The notes: generated by a model not told the origin, from the letters alone. A stretch of 64,000 nt of DNA from Cellulomonas sp. S1-8 (GCF_026184235.1 NZ_CP110806.1:1302001-1366000); one strand, 5' to 3'; positions 49,445-58,794 are shown, counted from the stretch's first letter. Numbers and translations: made by a program.

Positions 49445-50337
49445 GCGCCGCCCCCCGCGACACGCGCCCGACCCGTGCGGTGGGCCCGGACGACGTCCGT
49501 CTCGTCGCCAGCGACCTCGACGGCACGCTCCTGCTGCCCGACGGCACCGTCTCGGCGCGCACCGCCGCCGCGCTCGCGGACGCGGAGTCCGCCGGGCTCG
49601 ACGTCGTGTTCGTCACGGCCCGGCCGCACCGCTGGCTCGCGGACCTCGCGTCCCACGTCGCCGGCCACGGCGTCGCGATCTGCGCCAACGGCGCGTCCGT
49701 CGTGGACGTCGCCGGGCTGCGCGTGCTCGAGGAGCACGGCATGGACCGCCGCCGCGTCGCCGCCGTCGCCGCCCGGCTGCGCGCGGCGTGGGGCGACGAC
49801 GCGGTCCACCTGGCGGCCGAGAGCGCCCAGGGGTTCGCGTCCGAGCACGGCTTCGTCTCCGAGCACGTCGTGCCTCCCGGCAGCCCGAGCGCCGCGCGCC
49901 TCGAGGACGTGCTGCCGGCCACGACGCTCAAGCTCCTGCTGCGGGCGCCGGGCCGCGCGCAGGACGCCGACTCGTTCGTCGCCGACGCGCAGGCCGTGAT
50001 CGGCGACCTCGCGCACGTGACCTCGTCGGCCGCGGGGGCGCTCGGTGAGATCGCGGCGCCCGGGGTGACCAAGGCGGCCACGCTCGCGGCGTGGGCCGCG
50101 GCCCGCGGCATCGCGCCCGCGCACGTGTGGGCGGTCGGCGACGCGCCCAACGACCTGCCGATGCTCGGCTGGGCAGGACGTGCCTTCGCGGTCGCCAACG
50201 CCCACCCCGCGGTCGCGGCGGCGGCGCACGAGACGCTGCCCTCCAACGCCGACGACGGCGTCGCGGTGCTGCTGGAACGCGCCGCCCTCGTCGCGCGCGC
50301 CCGCGCCCGGGCCGCGGAGGGGCCACGCCCTCGGTAG
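49441..50337 (+). CDS. Cof-type HAD-superfamily phosphatase
   Basis: 298 residues from a GTG overlapping the previous stop. HAD motif I VASDLDGTLL (nucleophile first Asp), motif II VFVTARP, Lys in PGVTKAATLA and motif IV VGDAPNDLPML, with a C2-type cap between. Cof enzymes dephosphorylate sugar phosphates or cofactors; the substrate cannot be assigned. A 172-bp gap follows. Confidence 0.9.
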   Translation: MSAAPRDTRPTRAVGPDDVRLVASDLDGTLLLPDGTVSARTAAALADAESAGLDVVFVTARPHRWLADLASHVAGHGVAICANGASVVDVAGLRVLEEHGMDRRRVAAVAARLRAAWGDDAVHLAAESAQGFASEHGFVSEHVVPPGSPSAARLEDVLPATTLKLLLRAPGRAQDADSFVADAQAVIGDLAHVTSSAAGALGEIAAPGVTKAATLAAWAAARGIAPAHVWAVGDAPNDLPMLGWAGRAFAVANAHPAVAAAAHETLPSNADDGVAVLLERAALVARARARAAEGPRPR

Positions 50338-50509
50338 TGTCGACGGCGATGCGCACCGCCGCCGCACGACGGCACCGGCACCACTCCCTGACCGTCCAAC
50401 CGCACCCGCGAGGACGTCGCGCTGCGCACCCCGGACAGCTCACCCCCGTCGGCGAGGTCCCACGGCCGACACGGCCGACGCGGGTCCCGACCGCACCGAA
50501 GGAGGACGC

Positions 50510-51259
50510 ATGACCGCGACCCCGATCGTCCTGCTGCACGCCTTCCCGCTCGACCACCGGATGTGGGACGCCGTCGCCGCCGACCTCGCCGGCACCCGGG
50601 AGGTGATCGCCCCCGACCTGCCCGTGCCCGCCGGTGACGAGCTGCCGGCGCCCGCGCTCGAGGAGGCCGCCGACCGCGTCGCGGACCTGATCCGGGCGGC
50701 CGGCGGGCGGGCCGTGGTCGCCGGTCTGTCGATGGGTGGCTACGTCGCGCTCGCGCTGCTGGACCGCCACCCCGACCTCGTCGCCGGGCTCGCGCTCGTC
50801 GACACCAAGGCGACCGCGGACACCCCCGAGGCTGCCGCCAACCGTCTGCGCATCGCGCGCGACGTCGAGGACGCGGGCAGCGTCGAGCCGGTGCGCGGCA
50901 TGGTCGACGTCCTGCTGGGGGAGTCGACCCTCGCCGCGCGGCCCGAGGTCCGCGACCGGGTCGCCGCCTGGGTCGAGGAGCAGGACCCGGCGCGCGTCGC
51001 CTGGGCGCAGCGGGCGATGTCCGCACGCCCCGACCGCACGGACGCGCTCCGGGCGTTCGACGGGCCCGTCACGGTCGTCGTCGGCGACGAGGACACCGTC
51101 ACGGGGACCGACGCCGCCGAGCACATGACGACGACGGCGGCGCGGTCGCTGCTCGTCGTGGTCCCGCGCGTGGGACACCTGTCCGCGGTCGAGGACCCCG
51201 CGGCCGTCGCGACCGCGCTCGACGAGCTCGCGCAGCGCGCCGACGGCCCCACCGCGTAG
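50510..51259 (+). CDS. Alpha/beta-fold hydrolase
   Basis: 249 residues, ATG after GGAGG. HAFPLDHRMWD oxyanion region, nucleophile Ser in GLSMGGY, acid Asp in VVVGDEDTV and base His in PRVGHLSAVE complete a canonical triad. It resembles the RutD/haloperoxidase-like esterases; the substrate is unknown. Convergent with the gene at 51280 across a shared terminator. Confidence 0.9.
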   Translation: MTATPIVLLHAFPLDHRMWDAVAADLAGTREVIAPDLPVPAGDELPAPALEEAADRVADLIRAAGGRAVVAGLSMGGYVALALLDRHPDLVAGLALVDTKATADTPEAAANRLRIARDVEDAGSVEPVRGMVDVLLGESTLAARPEVRDRVAAWVEEQDPARVAWAQRAMSARPDRTDALRAFDGPVTVVVGDEDTVTGTDAAEHMTTTAARSLLVVVPRVGHLSAVEDPAAVATALDELAQRADGPTA

Positions 51260-51271
51260 GTGGTGGGGCCG
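51244..51271. terminator. Bidirectional terminator
   Basis: CGGCCCCACC / GGTGGGGCCG, perfect 10-bp stem and 8-nt loop, overlapping the hydrolase stop and 9 nt from the end of the convergent gene. Confidence 0.7.
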
Positions 51272-51279
51272 ACGGCTGG

Positions 51280-51726
51280 CTAGTCGCCGCCCGCGAGCAC
51301 CCGTGCGAGCGCGTCGGGCAGGTCGATCGACTCCCCGTCCTTGCCGCCCGCGCCGATGACCAGCGGCGGATCCTGCGGCTCGGGCCGAACGCCGCGGAAC
51401 CGCGCGACCAGGCTCGGCGGCGCGGTCAGCACGTAGAACTCGCCGGCGGTGTCGACGCCGACGGTCTCGTCACGCCGCAGGTACCAGCCCTCCAGCGGTG
51501 TGCGGTAGCGCGCGCGACCGTCGTAGGACCGCACGTGCAGCCGCACGGGCGCGACCGACCCGGCGCGGGCGTCGGCCACGAACTGCGCGATGAGCGCGCG
51601 CGCCCGCGTCGACTCCGCCCGCTGCCGGCCGGCCAGCGCCGCGGCGTGCGCGGCGGCCGCCTCGCGGCGCTGCGCCCGCCACTGCGCCGCGGGGTCCGTC
51701 GGGTCGACCGGCTGCTCGGTGCTCAC
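51280..51726 (-). CDS. Conserved-looking protein of unknown function
   Basis: 148 residues from GTG 51726; the frame runs further upstream only as a shadow of the coiled-coil gene. An Ala/Arg-rich helical part (12-55) is followed by a compact domain with VRLHVRSYDGRARYRTPLEGW, FYVLTAPPSL and GGKDGESIDLPDALARVL. I do not recognise it. It lies 10 nt behind the Scy-like gene on the same strand and is probably co-transcribed, which hints at a shared role in growth or polarity. Confidence 0.72.
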   Translation of the reverse strand: MSTEQPVDPTDPAAQWRAQRREAAAAHAAALAGRQRAESTRARALIAQFVADARAGSVAPVRLHVRSYDGRARYRTPLEGWYLRRDETVGVDTAGEFYVLTAPPSLVARFRGVRPEPQDPPLVIGAGGKDGESIDLPDALARVLAGGD

Positions 51727-51736
51727 GGGACGCCGC

Positions 51737-54013
51737 TCAGCGCGAGCCCGACGCCGCGTCCTGCGCGGAGCCGTCCGCGCGGACCGCGCCGCCGTCCTGC
51801 TGGTCGCGCACCGCCGGGGACGGCACGACCGGGACGGCCGCCGAGACCGGTGCGGGCCGCGCCTTGGACGTGCGCGCCGGCCGGACCGGCCGAGACGGGC
51901 GCGCGGGACCGTCGCCCGTGCTCGCCGCGTCGCCCGTCGGCGCGGCGTCGTGCGCGTCGCTCGACCCGGAGCCCTGCGGGGCGGACTGCGGCGACTCGGA
52001 CTGCGACGGCTCGGACTGCTGCGGCTCGGACTGCGACGGCTCGGACTGCAGCTCGGGCTCCGCCCGCTCGGACGTCGCCGGCTCGGGCACGGCACCGGCG
52101 GTGCCGGCGGTGCCGGCGGTGCCGTGCGCCTGCGCCTTCTCCTGCTCCTTGACGAACTGCTCCTCGATCTTCGCGGCCTTCTCGATCGCCGCACGGTCGG
52201 GGTTGGACCCCAGCAGGTGCCGCAGCTCGTCGAGGTAGGACGTGATCGACTCCCGCTGGCGGTACAGGTCCTCGACCTGGCGGGTCGCCGTGACGCGCTC
52301 GCGCTCGGACTCGGTCATCGCGTCCGTGATCTGCTTCTCGGCGTGCTCGCGCGCCTCGGCGACCACGCGGTCGGCGTTGCGACGTGCGTTCGCGAGCAGG
52401 TCGGCGGCCTGCTTCTCGGCGTCGGTGCGCACCTTCTCGGCGTGCGCGAGCGCCTTCGCGACGCGCTCCTCGGCCTCCGACGCGTGCGCCTCGGCGTCCG
52501 CGACGAGCCGCTCGGTCTCGCCGCGCGCGGCGTCGTGCCGGTCGGCGTCGTGCCGCTCGGCGGCCTCGTGCTGCGCGGCGATCGCGAGCTCGGCGTCGGC
52601 GAGCTGCTGCTCGGCGCGGTGCACCAGGTCGTCGGCGCGCGTGCGGGCCTGCGTCGTCGCCTCGGAGATCGCCCGTCGCGCCTCGATCTGCAGCCGGTCG
52701 ATCTCCAGGCGGGTGCGCTCGCGGAGCTCGGTGGTCTCGCGGTCGGCGGCGGAGCGGGCGCCGGCCGTGTCGCGGTCCGTGGTCGCCCGCAGCTCGTCCG
52801 TCTCGCGCTCCGCGGTCTCGCGCAGGTGCGCCACCTCGTAGCCCGTGCGCTCGCGCTGCTCGGTCGTCTCGCGCTCGGCCAGCGCGCGCAGCGAGGCGGC
52901 GTACTGCTCCGACTCCGTGCGCAGCGTCGCGACGGCGTCCTCGGCCTCGGCACGTGCGCGGGCGATCTCGTCGGACGTCGTGGCGCGCAGCTCGCCGGCC
53001 TCGCGCTCGGCGGTCGCACGCACGGAGGCGGCGTACTGCTCGGCCTCGGTCCGCAGGGCCGCCACCTCGGCGGTGATGCGCTGCTGCAGCGCGGCGGCGT
53101 CGCGGTCGGCGGCCGCGCGGGTCGCGTCGGCGTACTCGGCCGCCCCGGCCCGCAGGGCCGTCGTCTCCTCGGCAGCCGCCTGCCGCCAGGCGGCGACCTC
53201 GGCGTTGACGTCGGACCGCATGCGCGCCGCGTACCGCTCGGCGTCGTCGCGCAGCGCCGCGACCTCGGCCTCGACGCGCTGGCGCAGCTCGGTGGTGTCC
53301 TGGTCGGCGTTCTGGCGCAGGTCCTGCGCGTAGCGCTCCGTCTCCTCGCGCAGGGCCGTCGTCTCGGCCTCGGTGCGGCTGCGCAGCTCGGTCGCCGTCC
53401 GCTCGGTCGCGATGCGCAGCTGCGTCGCCTCGTGCTCGACCCGCGCGCGCAGCGTGCCCAGCTCGCGCTCCAGGGACGTGCGACGGTCGCTCTCCTCGGT
53501 CGCGACCGCGCTGCCGATGCGGGCCGCCTCCCGCTCCGCCGATCCCACCAGCTCCTCGGCGCGCCGCTGCGCCGCCGCCAGCGAGCTCTCGGTCTCCGCC
53601 GCCGCGGTGGTCCGGACCTCGTCCGCCTCGCGGCGCGCGGTCGCGAGCAGCTCGGCCACCTCGTTCTCCGCGCGGGCCCGCAGCTGCCCGGAGGCGAGCT
53701 TGGCGCGGGCGAGCGCGTCGGCGGCCTGGGCGTTCGCCTGCGTCATGACGTCGGACGACTGCTCCTCGGCCGAGCGCAGCAGCTGCTCGATGCGCGACCC
53801 CAGCCCGGCGTACGTGGGCCGGTCCGCCTCCCGCAGCTGGCGGTGCGCCTCGGACAGCTCACCCGCGACCTGCAGCTTCTCGGAGTCGAGGGCCTCGACC
53901 TGCGAGCGAGCGTCGGCCAGGGCCTTCTCGAGCGAGCCGATGGTCTCGTCGACCGCGTCGCGGTCGTAGCCACGGAAGTTGACGACGGGGAACGGGTTCC
54001 GGGCTTCGGGCAC
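51737..54013 (-). CDS. Scy/DivIVA-like coiled-coil polarity protein
   Basis: 758 residues. The N-terminus FPVVNFRGYDRDAVDETIGSLEK resembles the DivIVA membrane-binding start. A coiled coil fills residues about 25-600. Residues 183-457 are 25 consecutive 11-residue units of the type xExxxLRxxxE with Arg at position 7 in nearly all. After about 625 the tail is Gln/Ser/Pro/Glu-rich and disordered (SEPSQSEPQQSEPSQSE). Streptomyces Scy organises tip growth through hendecad-rich coils; this shorter protein may scaffold the pole or division site. ATG with GGAGGA upstream. Confidence 0.82.
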   Translation of the reverse strand: MPEARNPFPVVNFRGYDRDAVDETIGSLEKALADARSQVEALDSEKLQVAGELSEAHRQLREADRPTYAGLGSRIEQLLRSAEEQSSDVMTQANAQAADALARAKLASGQLRARAENEVAELLATARREADEVRTTAAAETESSLAAAQRRAEELVGSAEREAARIGSAVATEESDRRTSLERELGTLRARVEHEATQLRIATERTATELRSRTEAETTALREETERYAQDLRQNADQDTTELRQRVEAEVAALRDDAERYAARMRSDVNAEVAAWRQAAAEETTALRAGAAEYADATRAAADRDAAALQQRITAEVAALRTEAEQYAASVRATAEREAGELRATTSDEIARARAEAEDAVATLRTESEQYAASLRALAERETTEQRERTGYEVAHLRETAERETDELRATTDRDTAGARSAADRETTELRERTRLEIDRLQIEARRAISEATTQARTRADDLVHRAEQQLADAELAIAAQHEAAERHDADRHDAARGETERLVADAEAHASEAEERVAKALAHAEKVRTDAEKQAADLLANARRNADRVVAEAREHAEKQITDAMTESERERVTATRQVEDLYRQRESITSYLDELRHLLGSNPDRAAIEKAAKIEEQFVKEQEKAQAHGTAGTAGTAGAVPEPATSERAEPELQSEPSQSEPQQSEPSQSESPQSAPQGSGSSDAHDAAPTGDAASTGDGPARPSRPVRPARTSKARPAPVSAAVPVVPSPAVRDQQDGGAVRADGSAQDAASGSR
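52643..53467 (-). repeat. 33-bp periodic coding repeat (25 hendecads)
   Basis: Residues 183-457 of the coiled-coil protein read as consecutive 11-mers, e.g. RELGTLRARVE, HEATQLRIATE, AEVAALRDDAE, QYAASLRALAE, RETTELRERTR. Units are diverged at DNA level, so this is old expansion, not a recent array. Confidence 0.85.
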
Positions 54014-54354
54014 GGGTGATCCTCCTGGGAGAGGGGCCCGGCGGGCGGCGGTGGCCGAGGTCCTCCTCGACGGGCCGGTGCCCCGTCGTCAGGATACGCG
54101 GCGAGGCGGCCGTGACCAGGGGTGTTCGCCCTGCGGGCGGCGCCCGGAAGGACCGGCGCGTGCCCGCGGCGGGCGGTTCGAGGAGTCCCGCACTGAGCGC
54201 GTGCCCGGTTCGTCCCGTAACGTCCGATCCGGTCGTGCGGGCGTGGCCGACGCGTGGAGGTGGCGTGCCGATCACGGCCCGCGACCCGTCCCGGTTCGGC
54301 CCGTCGCGGCCCGTCTGCCTATCCTGGGTCGTTCGTCGGCTGAGAGGACTGTGC

Positions 54355-56418
54355 GTGCGCAAGCGACTCGTCGTCGCCGTCATCGGGCTCCTGGGCGTGG
54401 TCGTCATCGCCCTCGGGGTCGCCTCGGCGACCCTCTGGCGTGCCGACGACGTGCTCGTCGCGGACCTGCAGGCGCGGGAGCACCTCGTCGTCACGGATCC
54501 CGGGGTGCTGGAGCTTGCGGCGACCGAGGTGACGGTGCGGGTCGAGGCCGACGGCCCGGTGGTGCTGGCGATCGGCCGCGACACCGACGTCGTGGGCTGG
54601 GTCGGGACCGACGCGCACCAGCGCGTCACGGGCCTGGCCGGCTGGCACGACCTGGCCGCCGAGGACGTCGCCGCACCGACGCCCACCACGGCACCGCAGG
54701 ACGAGGTCGCCCCCGAGGGTGAGGTGGTCCCGGAAGGTGAGGTCGCCCCCGAGGGTGAGGTCGCTCCGGAGGGTGAGGTCGCTCCCGACGGTGAGGTGGC
54801 CCCCGAGGGTGAGGTCGCCCCGGAGGGCGACGCCGCCGGGCAGGCGGACGTCGAGCCCGCCGCCGTGCCGGACCCGACCGGCTCCGACATGTGGGTCGTC
54901 GAGGCGACGGGTGACGGCGAGGCGGAGATCACCTGGACCGCTCAGCCGGGTCGCTGGAGCGTCCTCGCGGCGAGCACCGGGCAGGAGCCGCCGCGCCTGT
55001 CGCTCGCCTGGCCCCAGGTCGTCACGACGCCGTGGCTGTGGCCCTGCGTCACGGTGGGCAGCCTGCTCGTGCTCGCGGCCGGCGCCCTCCTCCTGCGGGA
55101 CGCCCGGCGCCGACGCCGGGGCACGGACACCGACTGGACCCCCGTCCTCACGGGCCCCCTGCCCGTGGTCGGCGCGGACGGCGCACCGGTGCAGCTCACC
55201 CGGCGCCAGCTGCGGGAGCTGACGGCGTTGGGCGCCGTGACCGACTCCGGCGTGCGCGCCCCGCGCGACGACTCCTCGACGCCCCCGGACCCGACGCCCC
55301 CGGACCCGACGCGCCGGCACCCGGCGCGCGAGGCGCCGGCACCCGTCGGCGCGGGCGCACGTGCCGTCCCGCCCGTCGGCGCACCCGACCACGCACCCGA
55401 TCGCGCTCCGGTCCCCGCCGGGCAGGCCGGCGCCCGGGCGAACCGCCCGCCGTCCGTCGCGACCGACCCCGCCCACGGCCCGGACCCGTCCCGTCGGCCC
55501 GGGACCGTCCCCGGGGCGCCCGTCCCCGGCGCGCAGCCGGCCGCCGCCCCGCGGTGGTCGACCGGTTCCGGCACGTCCCCGTGGGGCGCGACGCCGGCCG
55601 GTCCCGGCTCCCCGGCACCTGACGCTCCGGCCCCGGTCGGTCCGGCCCCCGTCGGACCGGGGCGGGCGGGCGCAGGTCCTGGCCCGACCGGCTGGGCCCC
55701 GTCGCCGGACTCCCGCGCGGGCGCTCCCGCCGGACGGCCGGGTGCCGCCTCGACGGGCCCGACCGACGGCCCCCCGCACGGCAGGCCGGCGTGGCTCGGG
55801 GCCGGGCCCGCGGACACCGCAGCAGGTCCGCCGTCGGCCGCTCGCGCCGCCGCGCGCGGTCCGGTGCCCGCCCCCGGGGCGGCCTCGGACCGGTACGCAC
55901 CGGGACCCGTGCCGCCACCGTCGTCGGCACGTCCGACCGTGGCGGACCCCCGCACGGCTCGTCCCGGCGCAGCAGGTCCGGGCGCAGCAGGTCCTGGCGG
56001 AGCAGGTCCTGACACCGCCACGGCCGCCGGCGCGTCTCGCACGGCCAGGCCCGGGTGGGCACCCGTGCCCCCCGCGCCGGGTGCGGTCGCCGGCCGGTCG
56101 TCCGGCCCCGACGCACCGCGGGCAGGGGGACCGTCGCGACCCGCGAGCGGCCCCGGTCCGGATCGCGGCGCACCTCCGTCCCCGCCCCCCGCGACGCGGT
56201 GGCCGACACCCGCCGCACCGTCGTCGCCCACCGGACCACCTGCCCCCGCGGACCCCCCACGGCCGGCCTGGCTGCGGGACACGCCCGTGCCCTCCGGACC
56301 TCGCGCCGGGGCGGCGACGCCGTCGGAGCAGTCGGCCGGGTCACGCGCCGACGCCTGGCGGCGCGCCTGGGGCCTGGCAGGGACCGACGACGACACGAGC
56401 ACCGAGGAGGGACGATGA
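54355..56418 (+). CDS. Two-helix membrane protein with EVAPEG repeats and long Pro-rich tail
   Basis: 687 residues from GTG 54355, which has AGGA 6 nt upstream and TATCCT (54320-54325) as a likely -10; the upstream open frame lacks signals. Membrane helix 1 about 5-26, an outside domain (27-222) with seven exact-length EVAPEG hexapeptides (117-158), helix 2 about 226-247, then a cytosolic tail of some 440 residues dominated by Pro, Ala, Gly and Thr. No enzyme motif. The stop overlaps the lipoprotein gene downstream by 4 nt, so both may act together at the envelope. Function unknown. Confidence 0.75.
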   Translation: MRKRLVVAVIGLLGVVVIALGVASATLWRADDVLVADLQAREHLVVTDPGVLELAATEVTVRVEADGPVVLAIGRDTDVVGWVGTDAHQRVTGLAGWHDLAAEDVAAPTPTTAPQDEVAPEGEVVPEGEVAPEGEVAPEGEVAPDGEVAPEGEVAPEGDAAGQADVEPAAVPDPTGSDMWVVEATGDGEAEITWTAQPGRWSVLAASTGQEPPRLSLAWPQVVTTPWLWPCVTVGSLLVLAAGALLLRDARRRRRGTDTDWTPVLTGPLPVVGADGAPVQLTRRQLRELTALGAVTDSGVRAPRDDSSTPPDPTPPDPTRRHPAREAPAPVGAGARAVPPVGAPDHAPDRAPVPAGQAGARANRPPSVATDPAHGPDPSRRPGTVPGAPVPGAQPAAAPRWSTGSGTSPWGATPAGPGSPAPDAPAPVGPAPVGPGRAGAGPGPTGWAPSPDSRAGAPAGRPGAASTGPTDGPPHGRPAWLGAGPADTAAGPPSAARAAARGPVPAPGAASDRYAPGPVPPPSSARPTVADPRTARPGAAGPGAAGPGGAGPDTATAAGASRTARPGWAPVPPAPGAVAGRSSGPDAPRAGGPSRPASGPGPDRGAPPSPPPATRWPTPAAPSSPTGPPAPADPPRPAWLRDTPVPSGPRAGAATPSEQSAGSRADAWRRAWGLAGTDDDTSTEEGR
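54703..54828 (+). repeat. 18-bp in-frame tandem repeat (7 copies)
   Basis: Seven units of GAGGTSGYCCCSGAVGGY type encode (EV[AV]P[ED]G). Units differ mainly at synonymous positions. Confidence 0.9.
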
Positions 56419-57479
56419 CGCGGGCCGGCACGACGACGACCGACACGGGGCACGGCCCCTCCGCCACCCGGCCGGGGGCTCCGCGGCGCCGCCGCGCCGC
56501 GGCGGTCGCCCTCGCCGTCCTCCCGCTCCTGGTCCTCGGTGGGTGCGGTACCCCGCTGCCGACGGCCGCACCCGAGCCGGTGCCCGCGGTGGCCCCGCCG
56601 GTCGTCTCGGTCGCGCAGGCCCAGCGCGTGCTCGGCGCCGTCGCGGACGTGGTGGCCGCCGGGGACGCGGGCAACGACCCGGCCGGCCTGCCCGCGCGCC
56701 TCGAGGGCCCCGCGCTCACCACCCGCACCGCCGAGTACATCCGCAACGTCACGACCGGCGGCGCGCGCCCCCCGACGGTCCTGCCGTTCGACGAGCAGGC
56801 CCTGCTCGTCCCCGAGACGGACACGTGGCCCCGGACCCAGCTCGTCGTCACGGAGCAGCCGGACGACCTGCAGGCCCCGCGGGTGCTGGTGCTGCGGCAG
56901 GCCACACCGCGCGACCCGTACCGCCTGTGGGGTTGGGCGCGGCTCCTGCCGTCGGTCCAGATGCCCGCGACCGCCGCACCGGAGGAGGGCAGCCCCACGC
57001 TGCCGCCTGACGCCGCCGGCCTCCTCACGACGCCCCTCGACGCCGTCGTGCAGTACGCCGACGTGCTCGGGAACGGCGACGCCTCGCCCCACGCCGCGTC
57101 CTTCGCGCCGGACGCGTTCCGGACCGCGATCGAGTCCGAGCGTGCCGGGGTCGTCGGGCAGCTGGCCGACGCGGCGACGCTCTCCCAGACCTATACGGCA
57201 GCCCCCGAGCCGATCGTCACGCTCGGGACGGTCGACGGCGGTGCCGTCGTCGTCAGCGAGATCTCGACGACGTCCACCGTGACGCTCTCCGCCGCGGGCG
57301 GCAGCATCACGGTCGAACCCTTCTACTCGGCGCTCGCCGGCGGGGCCACCACCGCGGGCACCAGCCTGACGCGGATCTTCACCGGGGTCGTCGTGATGTA
57401 CGTGCCGCCGGCCGACAGCGGGGCCCAGGTGCAGGTGCTCGCGGGCGAGCAGTCCGTGACGTCCGCCGTCGTGCAGTGA
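56415..57479 (+). CDS. Secreted lipoprotein of unknown function
   Basis: 354 residues. Arg-rich N-terminus (24-27), hydrophobic stretch and lipobox LVLGGC (Cys44). The mature domain starts with VSVAQAQRVLGAVADVVAAGD and holds TAEYIRNVT and an Ala/Val/Thr-rich C-terminal half. No catalytic motif recognised. ATG overlaps the preceding stop. With the upstream two-helix protein it forms a likely envelope pair. Confidence 0.82.
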   Translation: MTRAGTTTTDTGHGPSATRPGAPRRRRAAAVALAVLPLLVLGGCGTPLPTAAPEPVPAVAPPVVSVAQAQRVLGAVADVVAAGDAGNDPAGLPARLEGPALTTRTAEYIRNVTTGGARPPTVLPFDEQALLVPETDTWPRTQLVVTEQPDDLQAPRVLVLRQATPRDPYRLWGWARLLPSVQMPATAAPEEGSPTLPPDAAGLLTTPLDAVVQYADVLGNGDASPHAASFAPDAFRTAIESERAGVVGQLADAATLSQTYTAAPEPIVTLGTVDGGAVVVSEISTTSTVTLSAAGGSITVEPFYSALAGGATTAGTSLTRIFTGVVVMYVPPADSGAQVQVLAGEQSVTSAVVQ

Positions 57480-57624
57480 CGATGCTCGCAGCACCGCGGT
57501 GGACGCCGCGGACGACGACTGTCGCGCACAGGGGACAATCGCTCCCGGACACCGCACGTGCCGCCCGCGCCTCACGCGGTCACGTCCCGACCCGCCCGAC
57601 CACGACGTACCCGAGGAGCCCGTG

Positions 57625-58557
57625 ATGTCGCAGCCGTCGCAGCAGCCCCGCCCCCGGCTCGACGCGCGCGGAGCCGTCGACCTGTCGGCGCTGGCCCGTC
57701 CCGCCACGCCGCCCCCGGGCAGTCCCGGGGGGCTGCCGACGCCCGCGACCTACGTGCGGGACGTCGACCAGTCGACGTTCGCCGACGTCGTGCAGTCGTC
57801 GGCGCAGCACCCGGTCGTCGTCGTGCTGTGGGCGCCGTGGAGCGAGGTGAGCCAGCAGGTCGCCGGCGACCTCGCCGCGATCGCCGAGGAGGACGCGGGC
57901 GCGTGGTTGCTGGCACGCATCGACGCGGAGGCCAACCCGCAGGTCGCGGCAGCGTTCCAGGCGCAGTCGGTGCCGACGGTCGTGGCGGTGCTCGGCGGGC
58001 AGCCGGTGCCGCTGTTCCAGGGCGCGTACCCGCGGGAGCAGGTCCGCGCGCTGCTCGACCAGCTGCTCGCCGCCGCCCAGGCGAACGGTGTGACCGGGAG
58101 GGTGGCGGCAGGACCGGCGCCCGAGGTGCCGCCCGAGCCTGCGCTGCCCCCGCTGCACCAGGCGGCGTACGACGCGATCGAGAGCGACGACCTCCCGGCG
58201 GCGCGCGCGGCCTACGACCAGGCCCTGCGGGAGAACCCCCGGGACGTGATGGCGCGGGCCGGGCTGGCGCAGGTCGGCCTGATGGAGCGGACGGCGGGGA
58301 TCGACCTACGCGCCGTGCGGGAGGAAGCCGCGGCCCGACCCGACGACGTCGACGCGCAGCTCGCGGTCGCGGACGTCGACGTGTTCGGCGGCGCCGTCGA
58401 GGACGCCTTCGACCGGCTCGTGGAGCTCGTCCGGCGGACGGCCGGCGACGAGCGCGAGCGGGTCCGGCTGCGTCTGGTGGACCTGTTCGAGCTGCTCGGG
58501 ACGGACGACCCCCGTGTCGTCGCGGCGCGCCGCGCACTCACGTCCGCGCTGTACTGA
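57625..58557 (+). CDS. Thioredoxin-like TPR protein, YbbN/CnoX family, redox-inactive
   Basis: 310 residues. A Pro-rich start, a thioredoxin fold (about 45-155) in which the usual WCGPC is WSEVS (Ser73, Ser76, no Cys), then a TPR-like helical half (185-310, AAYDAIESDDLPAARAAYDQALRENPRDVMARAGLAQV). YbbN/CnoX proteins are holdases that hand clients to chaperones; loss of both cysteines points to a chaperone role only. ATG with CGAGGAG upstream. It follows the lipoprotein after 145 bp. Confidence 0.88.
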   Translation: MSQPSQQPRPRLDARGAVDLSALARPATPPPGSPGGLPTPATYVRDVDQSTFADVVQSSAQHPVVVVLWAPWSEVSQQVAGDLAAIAEEDAGAWLLARIDAEANPQVAAAFQAQSVPTVVAVLGGQPVPLFQGAYPREQVRALLDQLLAAAQANGVTGRVAAGPAPEVPPEPALPPLHQAAYDAIESDDLPAARAAYDQALRENPRDVMARAGLAQVGLMERTAGIDLRAVREEAAARPDDVDAQLAVADVDVFGGAVEDAFDRLVELVRRTAGDERERVRLRLVDLFELLGTDDPRVVAARRALTSALY

Positions 58558-58765
58558 CGCGCAGGCCCGCCAGGCAGGACCGGCGGGCGGCGGGCAGGAC
58601 CGACGAGCAGGACCGACAAGCTGGCCCGTCGGACGGCAGGCCGGCGGAGCGAGGCTGTCGACGATCGACGAGTCGGTCAACGGACCGCCCCCGCCTGAAG
58701 CCGCACGTCGCAGGCCTGTTCCGGGGCATTTGCGGACCGGTTCCGGGCGCGGTGCGACAGGGGAC

Positions 58766-58794
58766 TTGCGCCGGGGGCCGGCGCTGCGTAACGT
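58766..58794 (+). promoter_or_regulatory. rrn promoter, distal
   Basis: TTGCGC, 17 bp, TAACGT; about 590 bp before 16S. Confidence 0.55.

Noticed and set aside
54703..54828. 18-bp array considered as a non-coding satellite
   Set aside because: Exact multiple of three, in frame, with synonymous differences; coding repeat.
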